From: Microbotryum silenes-acaulis
Taxonomy: Eukaryota; Basidiomycota; Microbotryomycetes; Microbotryales; Microbotryaceae
Length of the DNA: 64,000 nt
Direction: 5' to 3'
NCBI GenBank assembly: GCA_003665825.1
Contig: QPFY01000011.1
Location: 992,001 to 1,056,000 of the forward strand
Under the pieces are notes generated by a model. That model ran no database searches. It was given only the letters and a program-made list of their open reading frames with translations, and had not been told where the DNA came from. The stretch's first letter is position 1, and each line of letters begins with the position of its first letter. The translations under genes and the position numbers were made by a program. This document shows, one piece after another, positions 23,290 to 35,105 of this stretch.

Positions 23290-24194
23290 ATGCCCCCTTC
23301 CACACCCATCAGTTCCTCCTCGTCCAACGTCCCCTCCACGACCACGCGCCCCTCCAAATCCGACTACATCGAAACCGACACGGGCAACAAAGTGTCCCGT
23401 AAATGCGTCATTTCAGGATCCCAAAACATCATCCTCGGTGGCAAGACGTTGATCCAGCCTGGGGTCATTATACGGGGTGATTTGAGACGGGCCGGTGCAA
23501 CGGGCGCGGCGGTGGTGGTTAGTATTGGGAAGTACTGCGTTTTGGGAGAAGGGTGTATCTTGAGGCCACCTGCAAAGACTTATAAAGGGTAGGTCGCCTC
23601 GAGGTTTGGTCATGCGTCGATAACGTCCTCGTTGCTTGATCCTGGCTCCTCACCCCCTGACGATCCTAACACTGACTCTCTTCGCGCCGGACGCGTCCCT
23701 CACAGCATCTTCTCGTACTACCCGATGAAGATCGGCGATTTCGTCCATATCGGAGCAGGCAGCATCGTCGAAGCAGCGACCATCGGTTCGGGCGTCGAGA
23801 TTGGCAAAAATTGCATCATCGTCAGTGTTTTTAAACCCTTTTCGGAGGATACTTCAGAAGTACTGAGACGGCGCGTATTTCGGACACAGGGCTCCATGTC
23901 TATCATTAAAGACAACGCCAAGATCCTCGACAACAGCGTCGTCGGACCTGGGACCGTGATACCGAGTTTGACCGAATGGGGAGGCAGCCCAGGTACGAAC
24001 GTCACCACCTTCCTCGAGAGTTTCGGTCCTTGCGAGGGCGAGCGCTCTCTTCCCCAACCACTCATTCCTGACTTCTCATTTGGCCCTTCTCTCCAATCAC
24101 CGCAGCGCTTATTCTAGACCAACTACCCGAATCGACCCCCGAGTTGACCGAAGCCAAGTCGAAATCCTTCTACGCCAAGTTCCAACTCGAGTGA
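23290..24194 (+). CDS. Dynactin subunit 5 (p25)
   Basis: Exons 23290-23588, 23706-23820, 23890-23992 and 24106-24194 give 201 aa. The protein is a left-handed beta-helix of hexapeptide repeats, visible as GSQNIILGGKT, IIRGDLRR, ILRPP, DFVHIGAGSIVEAATIGSG and NSVVGPGTVIPS. The N-terminal signature (DYIETDTGNKVSRKCVISGS) and the C-terminal FYAKFQLE are typical of p25. Together with p27, Arp11 and p62 it forms the pointed-end complex of dynactin, which in filamentous fungi links dynein to early endosomes. The stretch before residue 20 is Ser/Pro-rich and poorly conserved. Confidence 0.93.
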
Positions 24195-24419
24195 AGCGCC
24201 CTTAAGACCCCTTCCGGCAGTCCTCACCGAGTGTTGTTGTATTTGTTATTGGAGCGAAGCATAGATTTGGCATAGGCACAAGAGAGCACGAAGGCATGTT
24301 ACATGTTCGTATAAGCAAGAGAGAAGACCCCAGGTGAAGCTCGGAGAAGACCTAAGAGAACAAGAAGTGTGGGAAACAAGTACAGAGATAAGTCCACATA
24401 GACCACGGACTCGGCCCAA

Positions 24420-27400
24420 TCACTGTTCGCAAGAGAAGGCAGGTTAAGGTCAGCAACCTGTGGCGAGGCTGCTTGTAGCGAAAGTACAAACAAACTCACG
24501 ACACCGATACGATGGACCGTCTTCTTTCCTCCCGAGAAGCGAATGACTTCTCTTCGCTCGAGGATGTACAGCGTCCTCTCGAGCGCATGTTGCGTATACC
24601 TGAGCAAGCAAAGCGCACACTCATCAGCCTTGGTCCAAATGTTCCGAATGCTTTGTGATCTGCTTGACTCACCCTTGCTGCGTGACGAACTCGCGAACCA
24701 AACTGGCGTAACTAGTGCTCCACCCGATCGGCAACCGTCTCCTAATATCACTCTCGACCTTGTTGATCTCCTCCATCAAATCACCTCTGTTCATACCTTC
24801 GACGTTTCCCGCCTGAACGGCATCCATAGTCGAGAACTTGAACAACCGGATCGCCTCATCGACATGGTGTTCTTGCACTTGAGTTGCCAAAGTCATCTTG
24901 GCCAACGATTCGGAGATACGAATGATGGCCTCCAATTGACGGACGGTGATGGGAATCGAAGAGCGTTCGTTGTTGTCCCTCTCGACTTGTTGAACTTGTT
25001 TCCTCAACGCGACGAAATGCGACGACAACTTTTCCGCGGCCGTACGAGAAAGTCGAGGCGCGCAACGCGACTTGCAATACCCGACGAAACGCTTCATCTT
25101 GTCAATGTCGATCTCACCAACGACGGCGGACTCGGTCGCGACGTTCATGTGGAGGTTCATGACGTGGCGCGCAATCGTGCGATCGCGATTCTCGTCGTGC
25201 TCGTCCTTGACGATGAAGATCATGTCGAAACGGGACAAGATGGTCGTTTGGAAATCAATGTTCTCGCCCGGGGTCTTCATGTCGTCGTAACGACCAAAGA
25301 CGGGGTTCGCCGCGGCAAGCACAGACGTTCGCGAGTTAAGAATGGTCGTGATACCGGCTTTGGCGATCGAGATGGTCTGTTGTTCCATCGCTTCGTGAAT
25401 CGCGACGCGATCCTCGTCGCGCATCTTGTCAAACTCGTCGATGCAGACCACACCACCGTCGGCCAAGACCATGGCACCACCTTCGAGATAGAACTCTCGC
25501 TGTGAGACCAGAGGGAGTCCAAATTGGCAACATGAGCGCTACTGCCTGTACCATCTTGAGACTTGTTTCTATCTGAACTCACCGATTGGGGATCGCGCTG
25601 AACCGAAGCCGTCAAACCAGCAGCCGAAGAACCCTTGCCCGAAGTGTACACCGCGATCGGGGAGACCTTCTCGACGAACTTGAGCAACTGCGACTTGGCT
25701 GTACCGGGGTCACCGAGTAAGAGAACGTTGATATCACCACGCAGGCGCATCCCGTCGGGCAAGACCTTCTTCGATCCACCGAATAAGAGGCACGCGACGG
25801 CCTTTTTGATGTCTGATAAGTGGGAGGGAGGCTAGACTGATCAGTGGCCGATCCAAAAAGCCAATGGGACACCAGCGCAGCACTGACCTCCGTTGCCAAA
25901 GATACTGGGCGCGACACTGCTCGCGAAGCGTTCGTAAAAGTTGTCGGAACGAGCCAACTCGCCAAACTCTTCCTCCTCCTCGGCCGTAAAGTTGCGCGAT
26001 CCGCTCTTACCGTCGGTGTCGATCTCGAGACCGATGACGCGGAGATAGGGCGTTCGAAGGGCGACGGGATTGTTGCGCTGTAGGTATGGAACACCATAAT
26101 AAGGTTAGCGATGAGCTCATAGTACTCTCATGCGGCTGGAATGGCAGCTTACGCCCGAGGATTTTCCGGATTGGAAAGTCGAGTAAATACCCGTTGCAAT
26201 GACGCGAGTACCCGGAACGACTTTACCCGTCAAATATCTGCACGTTCGTGGTACTCAAGTCAGTCGTCGGTGACCTCACTCGCACGTGATTTGTTTTTGA
26301 CTCACCGATCGGCACTGAGAAGGACGTGTCGGGGCAGTTCACCCACGGGGACCATGTCGGGAGCCTCTTGCAACTTGATTGTCTGTTGATCAACGAAAGT
26401 GCACTTGTCGTGCACGATCACGTACGGGTCCATGGGGCACTCTTTGAGTCCATCGGGGCCGGGATGCCTGTCGTGATGAAGGTGAAGTGCCGAGGTCAGA
26501 GATTGGCATGCTTGTTGTCGGCAGCATAGAGAGAGGAAGGCAAGAAGTAGACTGACGATCCACATACTCGGGGTAACTGGAACCCGGTGAAGCCACCCTG
26601 GACCTCCATGTGCGCGACATGGCGGCAAGATTTGCAGGTGAGGTGAAGGCGGATCGCACGAGACGAGAGCACACTGGCCGAGATGACGATACCGGGGAAT
26701 CGTACGAGTCGAGAGATGGAAGATGCCTGAGAACAACAAGTATGGATGAGTGATCTGCCAAGCTCCAGCGACTGCGCGGGGGCGACTCACGCCGAGTTCT
26801 CGGAACTGCATCAGCCTCGAGCCACTTCGGAGTTGCAATTGGATCTCGGGTGTCTCCTTAGCACGACGGTCCCTTTCTTCTGGGTTTAACATCGCCAAAG
26901 TTGGTTGAAGGATGGCGCGGGCGAGGTTGCGCAAAGCGACTTCGAACTGAGCAGTGCAGAGTGGCGCGTGGTTAGCCTTGGCCGCTCGACGCGTTTATGA
27001 GAGACGCGTCCCGGCCTGGGGAAGTACGAATGCGACGAAGCGGTCGCCCGCGTATGACCCATGCCGTATCGAATGGTTGTGATGAACATGTTCAAAAGTG
27101 ACCCAGTCACACTCACCAGGGGTACGACTTCGCCTGGTTCGGTCCTACACCTCGCGGCGAGGTCTTCGTTCCATCCGATCAGGTGCGACACCTCGACCTC
27201 GAGCGTGTACTCCTTGCGCAACAGGTTCGCCCTCAGTCGATCGCGGTAGATGAACGACTCGTTATCTCGGTAGCCGGTCAGAAAGTCCTGTAGGGCTTTG
27301 ATGGTCGCTGTGTTGGTCTGTTGCTGCGTGTTGCTTCCCGTCGAGCGGAACGAACCGCCGGTTGTTGAGGCGGGGGGCAGCACGGGCACCGCGTAAATGC

Positions 27401-27422
27401 TGCCTTGGTCGAAGCCGCTCAT
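24420..27422 (-). CDS. MCM5: DNA replication licensing helicase subunit Mcm5
   Basis: Ten exons: 27117-27422, 26791-26946, 26557-26726, 26306-26467, 26153-26237, 25888-26077, 25583-25812, 24673-25499, 24500-24599, and the stop codon at 24420-24422; 742 aa. It starts at ATG 27422 ([12 protein letters not shown]), as in orthologues. Landmarks in order: zinc finger (CKSC, then VC and EC), [14 protein letters not shown], Walker [10 protein letters not shown], Walker [11 protein letters not shown], arginine finger LSRFDMIF, and the C-terminal winged helix ending HRIGV. The coding sequence ends at a donor and TGA opens the next exon. Mcm5 is one of six ring subunits loaded at origins in G1. An ACGCGT cluster upstream suggests G1/S control. 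Confidence 0.96.
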
Positions 27423-27545
27423 ATTGTGGTGGGGCAAGGTGGTGTGGAAGATGAGCGAGAGATAGAAAAGGAATCGAGAGAAGTCGGGATGGAGGTGGTG
27501 CAGGGGGGACAGCAGGTGAGAAGGTGACGAGCAGGTACGGAGGGG

Positions 27546-27590
27546 ACGCGTCTAAAAATTGCACTCGCGTCAAAACGCGTCAGAACGCGT
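27546..27590. promoter_or_regulatory. MCB (ACGCGT) cluster upstream of MCM5
   Basis: ACGCGT occurs at 27546-27551, 27575-27580 and 27585-27590, with a CGCGTC variant at about 27567. All lie 124-168 bp upstream of the MCM5 start and 167-211 bp upstream of the divergent reductase. Two more copies (26989-26994, 27004-27009) sit in MCM5 intron 1. ACGCGT is the MluI cell-cycle box bound by Mbp1-type factors in yeasts; binding here is inference. Confidence 0.7.
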
Positions 27591-27756
27591 CGAGCCAGCC
27601 GGAACGCGACCCCCGACAAGAAGAGGTCCGAGCGCAAAGTGCCGTACCACTGACGTTACTGTCTCCACTCGACGCGACTCGGCTCGCCTTCAGCCTTCAG
27701 CTCTCCACACAAAACATTCGTCTCTGCACCGATCGACCTCTCCTCCCTCGTTCAAG

Positions 27757-29084
27757 ATGCAGCAACCGGCCATGCTGTACGGCACCGCCTGGAAGGGAGC
27801 TCGTACGACCGCGCTCGTTGTCCAAGCCGTGCTCGCTGGCTTCCGAGGCATCGATACCGCCTGTCAACCCAAGGTGAGGTGCATCTTCCACATTATAACT
27901 CTATAAATCGGGATGGTCTAATGGCGAAAGTGCGCTGTCACAGCACTACCGCCAAGAGCTCGTCGGTCAAGCGATCGAGCAACTCAAGACTCGGCACGGC
28001 ATCAACCGAGACCAGCTGTGGATCCAGACCAAGTTCACTTCATTGGACGGCCAGGATCTCTCCCAGCCACTCCCCTACGACAAGGGTGCTCCTCTTGCGC
28101 AGCAGGTGCGTTAGTGTACGCCGAGACCACGCGTCCTCGCGTTGAACAACTTCCGAGCTGATGCGCACGAAAATGTCGTACCGAGCACAGGTCCGACAAT
28201 CGTTCGAGACCTCGCTCAAGCAGCTTGGAACGGACTACGTCGATTCGCTCATCATGCACGCGCCCATGCGAACGCGTGAGGAAACAAGGTCGGTGTGGAC
28301 CGAGTTCGAGTCTTTGGTTAAATCGGGCAAGGTGGGTCCAATGTTAGGCTCGCAGTTCTTCCGGTTTTTTTCGAGCGCGCTGAACTGCGTTGGGTTCGTC
28401 GATTGTTCTGCAGGTTCGAGAGATCGGCATTTCCAACCTTTACGATGTCGACTTGTTCGACTGGTGCTTTGAGACTTTCGAGATTAAGCCGAGCTCCATG
28501 TCCGTACATCTCGTATTGCTCTTAGCATCCAGTGCGCGAACCTGACCGACCCCCCTGTTCTTTCTTCGCCAGTCAAAACCGCTTCGTCGAAGAGCATCTC
28601 AACTTTTGCGCACCTATCCTCGAGCGCCTCGCCCAACGCGTCAAGGAAGGTCACCCCATGATCCGATTACAGACCTTTTGGACGCTGACAGGCAGTTGAG
28701 CTCTACTCCCCTTCCTCCACGTGGCCTGAATTACATCTCAAGTCTGACCCAAGCCCTCCCCCTCAAATCCTAGACCCCCAAATCCTCCGCCAACTCAGCC
28801 CTCCTCAACTCCTCACCTTCCCCGAATCCAGAACAAGACTCAAAACCGCAGCTCAAGTATTGTACTACCTGCTCATGACGGCTCGTCGTTGGCCCAAAGG
28901 GATGATCACTCCTTTGACGGGCATGACCAGTGAGCAATACATGCAAGATGACATCGAGGTGATGCGAGCGGTCGCAGAGAGCTCAGTCGGGGATGGATGG
29001 AAGGGGGAGAAAAAGGAGATGGAGGATGCGAGAAAGTTGGGGGAGAAGTACATTTGGTCCGATTGTTTTCCTGGTGCTGTGTGA
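27757..29084 (+). CDS. Aldo-keto reductase, second type
   Basis: Exons 27757-27873, 27944-28105, 28191-28331, 28414-28499, 28573-28694 and 28774-29084 give 312 aa with matching phases. The tetrad is present: Asp in GIDTACQ, Tyr in KHYRQE, Lys in IQTKFTS and His in LIMHAPM. Other marks are REIGISNLYDV, IQNRFVEEH and FWTLTGNP; the last assembles only if the 28695-28773 intron (GTTGAG donor) is removed. Its FWTLTG class differs from the reductase at 9020-10286, so the two are not recent duplicates. Substrate unknown. It is divergent from MCM5 with 334 bp between start codons and may share promoter elements. One weak donor (GTCCGT at 28500) lowers certainty slightly. Confidence 0.87.
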
Positions 29085-30554
29085 GTCTCGAACGGAGGGG
29101 TCTGTTCCTCGCCGTTTTTGTTGTTTTAGTACCTTCAGCTCGCTCCCCCTCTTGTTTTTGTACATTGAGGCATCCGCGGGACCGCGACGAGTCCCTGAAC
29201 TTCTAGCTGGAATATAGTCAGGGCCAGGGCATGTTTAAGCACGGCTTCACCCTTCAGATCATGTTCCGAAGTCAATGATTGAGGGAAAAGGAGGTGACAA
29301 AAAAGTACGTCGCGGCAAAGACTTAGGCGACGCAATGTGGGGTACCTCAGCTGGAAGAATTTTTGTCCCCTTCCCGAGCATCAGGCTGTGGCGACTCCAA
29401 TGTCTTCAGGATTGAGTATCGAGAACCGTGTTCGAGAGGGCCCGGAGCCGAAGCGTAGTGATTTACAGCTGAAGGTGACGCTGAAGGTGACGCTGAAGCC
29501 TGACTCCGGAGCTGAGCGGGCCGGCGTCGAAGTCGAAGCTCCGGGCGGCTACTGGAGAGATCGACTCCGTTTCGTTGGTTTACCAACCGTGCAGGTCTTT
29601 CATCCTCAATTAAACCCTCTAGGTACACTGCATTATTGCTCGCCCCAGTCAACCCTTTGAGCATATGGAGGAACTCAGTCCGTCGTAACACTGTGCCAAC
29701 TCGAGTATGGTGATCTCTTGTCGGAGCCTTCCGGCGAAATTTGTCGACGTTCCCCTCAAGATTCGACACAGACGCAGTCATCAAGTTCATCGGGTGAAGT
29801 GGGTACGATGTCTATCGAAGATATATTCCTTCGATTGAAGATCAAAGTGTTGCAGCGGGTGAGCTTCTGTTGCGCCTTGGGGTCACCCCGAAACGTGCTG
29901 ACCATCAGTAGCTGTCTGTGAATCGCCGAGGAATGCAGAATGCCCGCACGCGGTACCAGTCACGTCGGTCGAGCCGGGGCCCGGGGCCAGCGGTGAATTG
30001 CCGCGACTCTGCAATAAACAGGGCTAAACACTGAACAGTGAGCACTGCCAACTAGATAGCAGCCGAGCCACCGGCACTCAGACCGCTGGACATGCCTCCT
30101 AGCTGCTTGCTCCGTCACGGTGCAATGTGTCAATGGCAGAACTGCGCTAGTTATGGCTGCGGCAGGGAAGGAGCACGTGGCTGCATGACAGCGGCGCCAT
30201 CCCGTGCTAATGAGCGCCTTGAGACACAAGATAGATTGGAGGGCTGGGAATGTTCGGAGTGAAAGCCTCAGCTCTAAGGAGCTTCAGGGATCAAAAGGGA
30301 CCTTAAGCTTGCTCTCCCTCCAGTTATATATAGCGTGGAATGCGCCAGCCGTAGAGCCTCAATGTAATTTCATCCCGTCAATACCCTCCAAAGTACCCTA
30401 CTTCCCCCGGAGTCGTCGTTGCGGAAAAAAACGAAACAAGACGGAGCTACCAACAGAGGAGAATTGGGGCGAAGAACGCATCGGCGAAGTTGAAGACTCC
30501 ATGGATGACAAACGACTGGGTTTTGGGGTGTATGCTTGGGGTGGGGCGAGTCGT
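29085..30554. other. Intergenic stretch with no supported gene
   Basis: About 1.5 kb between the reductase and RPL27, which converge here. It contains a short tandem GGTGACGCTGAA near 29473-29500 and ORFs of up to 147 codons on both strands (29347-29790 minus). None shows a domain or clear splice partners. A brief + strand peptide near 29810 (MSIEDIFLRLKIKVLQ) looks protein-like but is isolated. Confidence 0.45.
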
Positions 30555-31545
30555 TCAGAACCTGAGGGGGGTGAAGAACCACCTGTGCATTCGTGGATAC
30601 GCAAGATGGGGTCAGCCCAACGGGTCAAGTGACGAGATATGCCGACGCCAAGGGAGAGAGAGCACGCACCTGTTCTTGCCAGCGAGGTACCTCTCCTCAA
30701 ACAACTTCTTGATCTGCTTCTTGGAATCCTCTCGGCCGGACACCTCCTTGAACGTCTCGGGCGCGACGACGCCCTTCAACCCCTCGAGCTCGAGCGCGTA
30801 ACGGGTCGGGAGCAAGTGCGAGTAGTTGATCGACTTGATGAAGGGCTTGACCTTGGATCGCTTCTCGATCGACTTCTTGCCCATCCTCTTTGTGACCTTG
30901 CGAGGGTAACGGTCGACACCGGCGACGATGGCGTGGGGGTAAGGTCGCTCCTTGGTGCCTTCGTCCGACTGGCGGATGACGACGACCTTGCGGCCGGCGT
31001 AGCGCCCCGACAAGACCAATGCAACTTTTCCGGGCTTGTAGATCTTGGGCCTGTTAAGGGTGTGGTTCGTTGCAGTAGGAATAGCGAGTGTGCGAGTGAG
31101 TGCGGGTGCGGTGGGTGGGTCGAGCGTGGGATGTGGGATGTGGGATGGGCGGGCGGCGCGGAGTGGGCGTCGTGGTCGGTTGCGGCGGAGCGAGTCGTGT
31201 GGTGCGAACGCGAGAGGCAGCCGGTGCGAGTGTGCGAATTGGCGGGCGAGTCAATCGGTCAGACGAGCATCATCGCAGGTAGAGACATAGCCGCCGATCG
31301 TTTGGTGGTGTATTTCACACAAGATGATCGCAATGGATGGTCGTGGGTGATGAATGGTGGTTTGGAAGGGTTTGTGAATCGTACAGCGCGCGCAAGGACG
31401 ATGATACAAGGCGTGAGGCAAATTTGAGAGGACGCAATCGACGCGGCACAGCAATCACAGCACAAGGTGACGAGGTGGGAAGGGGATCGTAAGGGTCAGC
31501 AAAGGTGCAGGACGACGAATGCGGGTGGTGGTATGCTGCTTACAT
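30555..31545 (-). CDS. RPL27: 60S ribosomal protein eL27
   Basis: Coding exons 31544-31545, 30670-31050 and 30555-30582 give 136 aa, exactly the family length. The first coding exon holds only AT of the start codon. A 493-nt intron (31051-31543) follows, and the G is the first base of the next exon, giving MPKIYKPGKVALVLSGRYAG. The C-terminus NRWFFTPLRF again assembles across a splice. The body has the KOW-type fold (VVVIRQSDEGTKERPYPHA, AGVDRYPRKVTKRMG). It belongs to the 60S subunit. The long first intron is unusual here and may carry regulatory sequence; a snoRNA was looked for but not found. Confidence 0.95.
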
Positions 31546-32042
31546 CTTGCTGTTGAGGTACAGGGAAGGGACGAAGGATAGGCAGAGCACAGCTCACCGC
31601 GCCCAGCCAGGTCAGGCAACTGCAGGCGAAATCACTCGAAATCAGGCGCGGCCCAGCCTGGCCCAGCGCCAGTCGTTGCCAATCTGCGCCCGTGCAGTGC
31701 CCGCGCTAGCCTGGCCCAGCGCCAGATCCGTGCGGAAGCAAAAGGCCCAAATTGGCCAAAACGGTCAAAACTCGACTCGGACCGACCGGTTACTAATAGT
31801 TGGACGTGCTCGATCTCGACTCGGAACTCTTTTCGACATCCATTCCGTGAGGTGTGTCGTGCACGCCACCTTCTACACTCTCTTCTTCGTGATATCGATA
31901 TCTGCGATGGCTCGTGCATAAATATTCGACTTGCAGAGCTGCACACGGGTTCCTACACCCTCCTAAACTCAGTCGGCAACCAGCTTGCTCGGGTCACAGT
32001 CTCTATTAGTTTGTAGTTAAGCTGGCAAGGGTCGCTTCCAAG
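31546..32042. other. Shared promoter region of RPL27 and the proline-rich gene
   Basis: 497 bp between divergent genes. It contains an 18-bp perfect direct repeat (31655-31672 and 31708-31725) and no coding signal. Confidence 0.5.
31655..31725. repeat. 18-bp perfect direct repeat AGCCTGGCCCAGCGCCAG
   Basis: The two copies, 31655-31672 and 31708-31725, are 53 bp apart and start about 110 bp upstream of the split RPL27 start codon. A related partial copy occurs near 31600. Confidence 0.75.
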
Positions 32043-34443
32043 ATGACGACTCGGGCTGGTGCGACCACCACCACGACGTACCAACCGTACGCGTCGCCAC
32101 CCCGACCGGCCACACCCATCATCCTCTCGGCCATGGCCAGTCCGTTCGAGCCGTCCTCACCGATGGGGATCGCCCCGACCTCCGCGACGATGGATCAACC
32201 GACCGCGCAAGACTGGTATATCCTGCGCTCGCTGCATCAACAGATCTACGCCTACCAGCACGCCCTCTTTCGTCCCCACGATGGCCCACCTGCCATAGCC
32301 CCGGTTCCGATGCACGTCGCGATCCCACCTCCCCCCAACACCTCGTCGTCGTCGTTCCCCTTTGCGCTGCCCAGTGGGTCGCCGCCGCCTCTGCCATCGG
32401 GGCCGCTGCCCACCAACCTCGATTCGCCCCACTTCGCCCCAGGACTCACACCGGGCATGGAGATCGGGATGCAAGCCCCGCCCGAACAGCAGCAACCACA
32501 CACCTCGCAACGGCAGCCCACTAGAACGCGCAAGATCAGCAAGAGCAAGAAGAGGCTCGAGAAGCAGCTCAAGCAAGGCCTTCTGCGGCGCAAGCAGTTG
32601 CAGCAGGAGAACATCTTGCTCAACTACGACAGCGAATCTACACCAACAGCCAACAAAATACTACCTGTATCATCGACTACCATCGTCCCGCCAGCTATTT
32701 CCGAGACTGCCAATCGTGCTTCGGGTTCGACACCGGCCCCGGGTCTCGGTTTGCCCTCGACGGATTCGACCCCTGTGGTCCCACTGGCAGAGGAGGTACT
32801 GCCAGTAGGAGGTGCGACTCTGAGCACTGCCTCCGAAGACCAAGTCCGCTCGGAAGAAGTACTCAGGGCTATGCTCAAAGGTGGTCTGGCACGTTCCAAG
32901 GTACCTTCGACGAAGCAGCCTGCGACCACATCGAATTCTGCGACATCATCCCTCCCCCCCAATTCGACGACGACCCACGCGGGCAACGAGAACGTTGCAA
33001 TCGCTAACGGCGCCAAGGACAAAGGCAAAGGCAAGGCCTCACCGCAGGAGATTGAGGTCATCACTCTGGACGATGACGATGATGAGATCGAAGAGGGCGA
33101 GATCCCCGTCGATCCGGTTGAAAGGCGCAAGAGCCTGACCACGCAATCACCGACGGCGAAGAAGACGACGGCGGTCCCCATTCCGATTCCGTTCCCTCCG
33201 TCTCGACCCAAAAAAAGGCGAAAGTCGTTCGAGGTCGAGATTGAAGACATGGATGAGTCGCCCCCGCGCGGCGATTTCGAGTACGATCAGGTCCCGAGAG
33301 GTCCGAGGGTGAGATTCGTTCTTTCTTTCCTGGGCCCACTGCTCTCCACGTCCCCTCGACTGACGTATTCGCTTAGCACCGAATCAACTCTTCTCATCAG
33401 GGTTATGACCCAGCTACCTCCCCTTCCTCTCATGTGATCATGGCCTCCCCTCCCCCTCTCCTCGCTCCCCCTTGGCCCGCGAGAATGTACGATCGATGGG
33501 CTGACCAGGAACCGGGTGAAGTGGTGCGTCCAAGCTACGAGTCCTCACAGTCGCTGTCGAATCCGGTATCACGGTATCCGCCCCAGCCGCTGGCGCCGCC
33601 ATCGCCACCACCGCAACAGCATAACCGCATCGAGCGGCCTCCTCAATTCCAACAATCTTCGCTGCAGCAGCTGCTCCCTCCTCAGCGGCCACCTCCCTCG
33701 CATCCGCCACCGCCACCGCACGACGACCTGGCGCACAGTGAATTCGAGCGTAAGTCGAGTCCTTCGATCAAGACTTCTTGTGCCACCGTGCCGTCATCAG
33801 GGATGACAAGCGCATGGAGTCTGACTTTGTGGGGTAATCGTATTTGTTTCTTCCTTCTTTTCCCCGTGCCATGTTTGGTCGTACAGGCGAGTCGTACCCT
33901 CGATACCGAGCTCCTTCGGATGAACGGAAGCGAGCGCGGTCACCTCCGACTGTGCCACCTCTCGCATTTGCTTACGATCCTCGTCTTTCGAAAATGGGCT
34001 CGGTCCCTCTCGAGCACACTCCGCCGCCGTTGATGCCGCCCCCACCACCGCCTCAGTTTTCGTACCCACCAGCACTACCTCCTCCCTTCTCGCATCCGCC
34101 TCCCTACCTACAGCAGTATCAGCATCAGTATCATCAACAACCGCAACCGCAACCGTTTCCGCACCCGCACCCGCATCTGCATCTATATCCCCCACCTTTT
34201 CCCTCTCCCTCTTCCTCCCCGGCTCCGTACCAGTACCCTTATCAACCCTCGCCTGCTCCCGCTGCCCCCAATCCTAGCCACCCCTATCATGGCTACGAAC
34301 CTCCCCCTCCCCAAGGGTCTTCTCATCTTTATCCCCAACATTATCACCCGGGTCAAGCTGGCCCTCCTCCTCCTTCCTCTTACTTGCTTGATCCACGACC
34401 TCCTCCCGGCTTCTACGGAACGAATTCTCGACCTCCCTTCTGA
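32043..34443 (+). CDS. Disordered proline-rich protein with SUMO-interaction-like motif
   Basis: Exons 32043-33308, 33401-33749 and 33887-34443 give 723 aa. I do not recognise the family. Residues 60-85 may form a short helix (DWYILRSLHQQIYAYQHALF). Residues 163-195 are a basic coiled-coil-like stretch (KKRLEKQLKQGLLRRKQLQQ). About residue 338 lies EIEVITLDDDDDEIEEGEI, a hydrophobic core followed by acids, which fits a SUMO-interacting motif. Basic clusters (RPKKRRK) suggest nuclear import. The last third is almost all Pro, Tyr, His and Gln (HPHPHPHLHLY), a composition seen in RNA-binding or condensate-forming proteins. Function is unknown; a nuclear RNA or chromatin role is inference. Confidence 0.75.
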
Positions 34444-35105
34444 GAACTTTCGACTGCCCGCCTGTCCACGTTGGATACCTTCGGTTTCTTCTTTCGGCAA
34501 CGCCTAGGGTGAGTAGACTCGTTTCCACCCGTGGAACGAACGCAGAGAGCTTTTTTCGCATTTCTTCTCGATTTCCCCCTTTTCCTTTCTCTTCGAACCA
34601 AAACTTTCGTCGGATCTCCGTTCTCGTCGGCGGCTTGCAAAAGTGTGTTTTGTTTTTTCTCGTGTACGGTGGTCAGGTCCTTTTACCTTTCTCTTTCTTT
34701 CTTTTTGTCTGTCTCAAAAAAACATGATGAAACCGCACGATCAAAACTCGCTTTTCACGCGGGTTGTGTTGATTCAGCGCGAGAGAGAAACGACTGGATA
34801 GAGCTTCCCCTCGTTTACGAGAAGCGTGAGAAGCCATCAAGAAAAACGACCATTGCAAAGAACGTAAGAACGATGAACAAAAGAAGTGGGAAAAAGTGAG
34901 CAATGGTCGTAAGTAAGTGAAGCAACAAAGCATTGGGAGAACCCTGCATATAAAAACGAGGTGGTGCAAGTGGAGGAATAAATGCGAAGAAAACGAAAGC
35001 GGAAACAGAGGGGAGGCGACAACCTGAAATGTGCCAAGTGAAGACAAGATGTAAACAGGATAGATAGCGGACGCAATAAATATGTACAGTAAAGAGCGGA
35101 CACAA
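34444..35105. other. Convergent 3' flanks
   Basis: 660 bp between the stop codons of two convergent genes. The left part is pyrimidine-rich (runs of T and C near 34560-34710). ORFs here look like chance. No gene seen. Confidence 0.5.

Noticed and set aside
24543..25505. 320-codon + strand open frame
   Set aside because: Antisense to the main MCM5 exon; no family features.
9020..29084. Two aldo-keto reductases as a recent duplication or a metabolic cluster
   Set aside because: They are 17 kb apart, differ in intron positions and motif class, and have housekeeping neighbours.
31051..31543. snoRNA inside the long RPL27 intron
   Set aside because: A GTGATGA-like box C is on the wrong strand and no matching box D or H/ACA structure was found.
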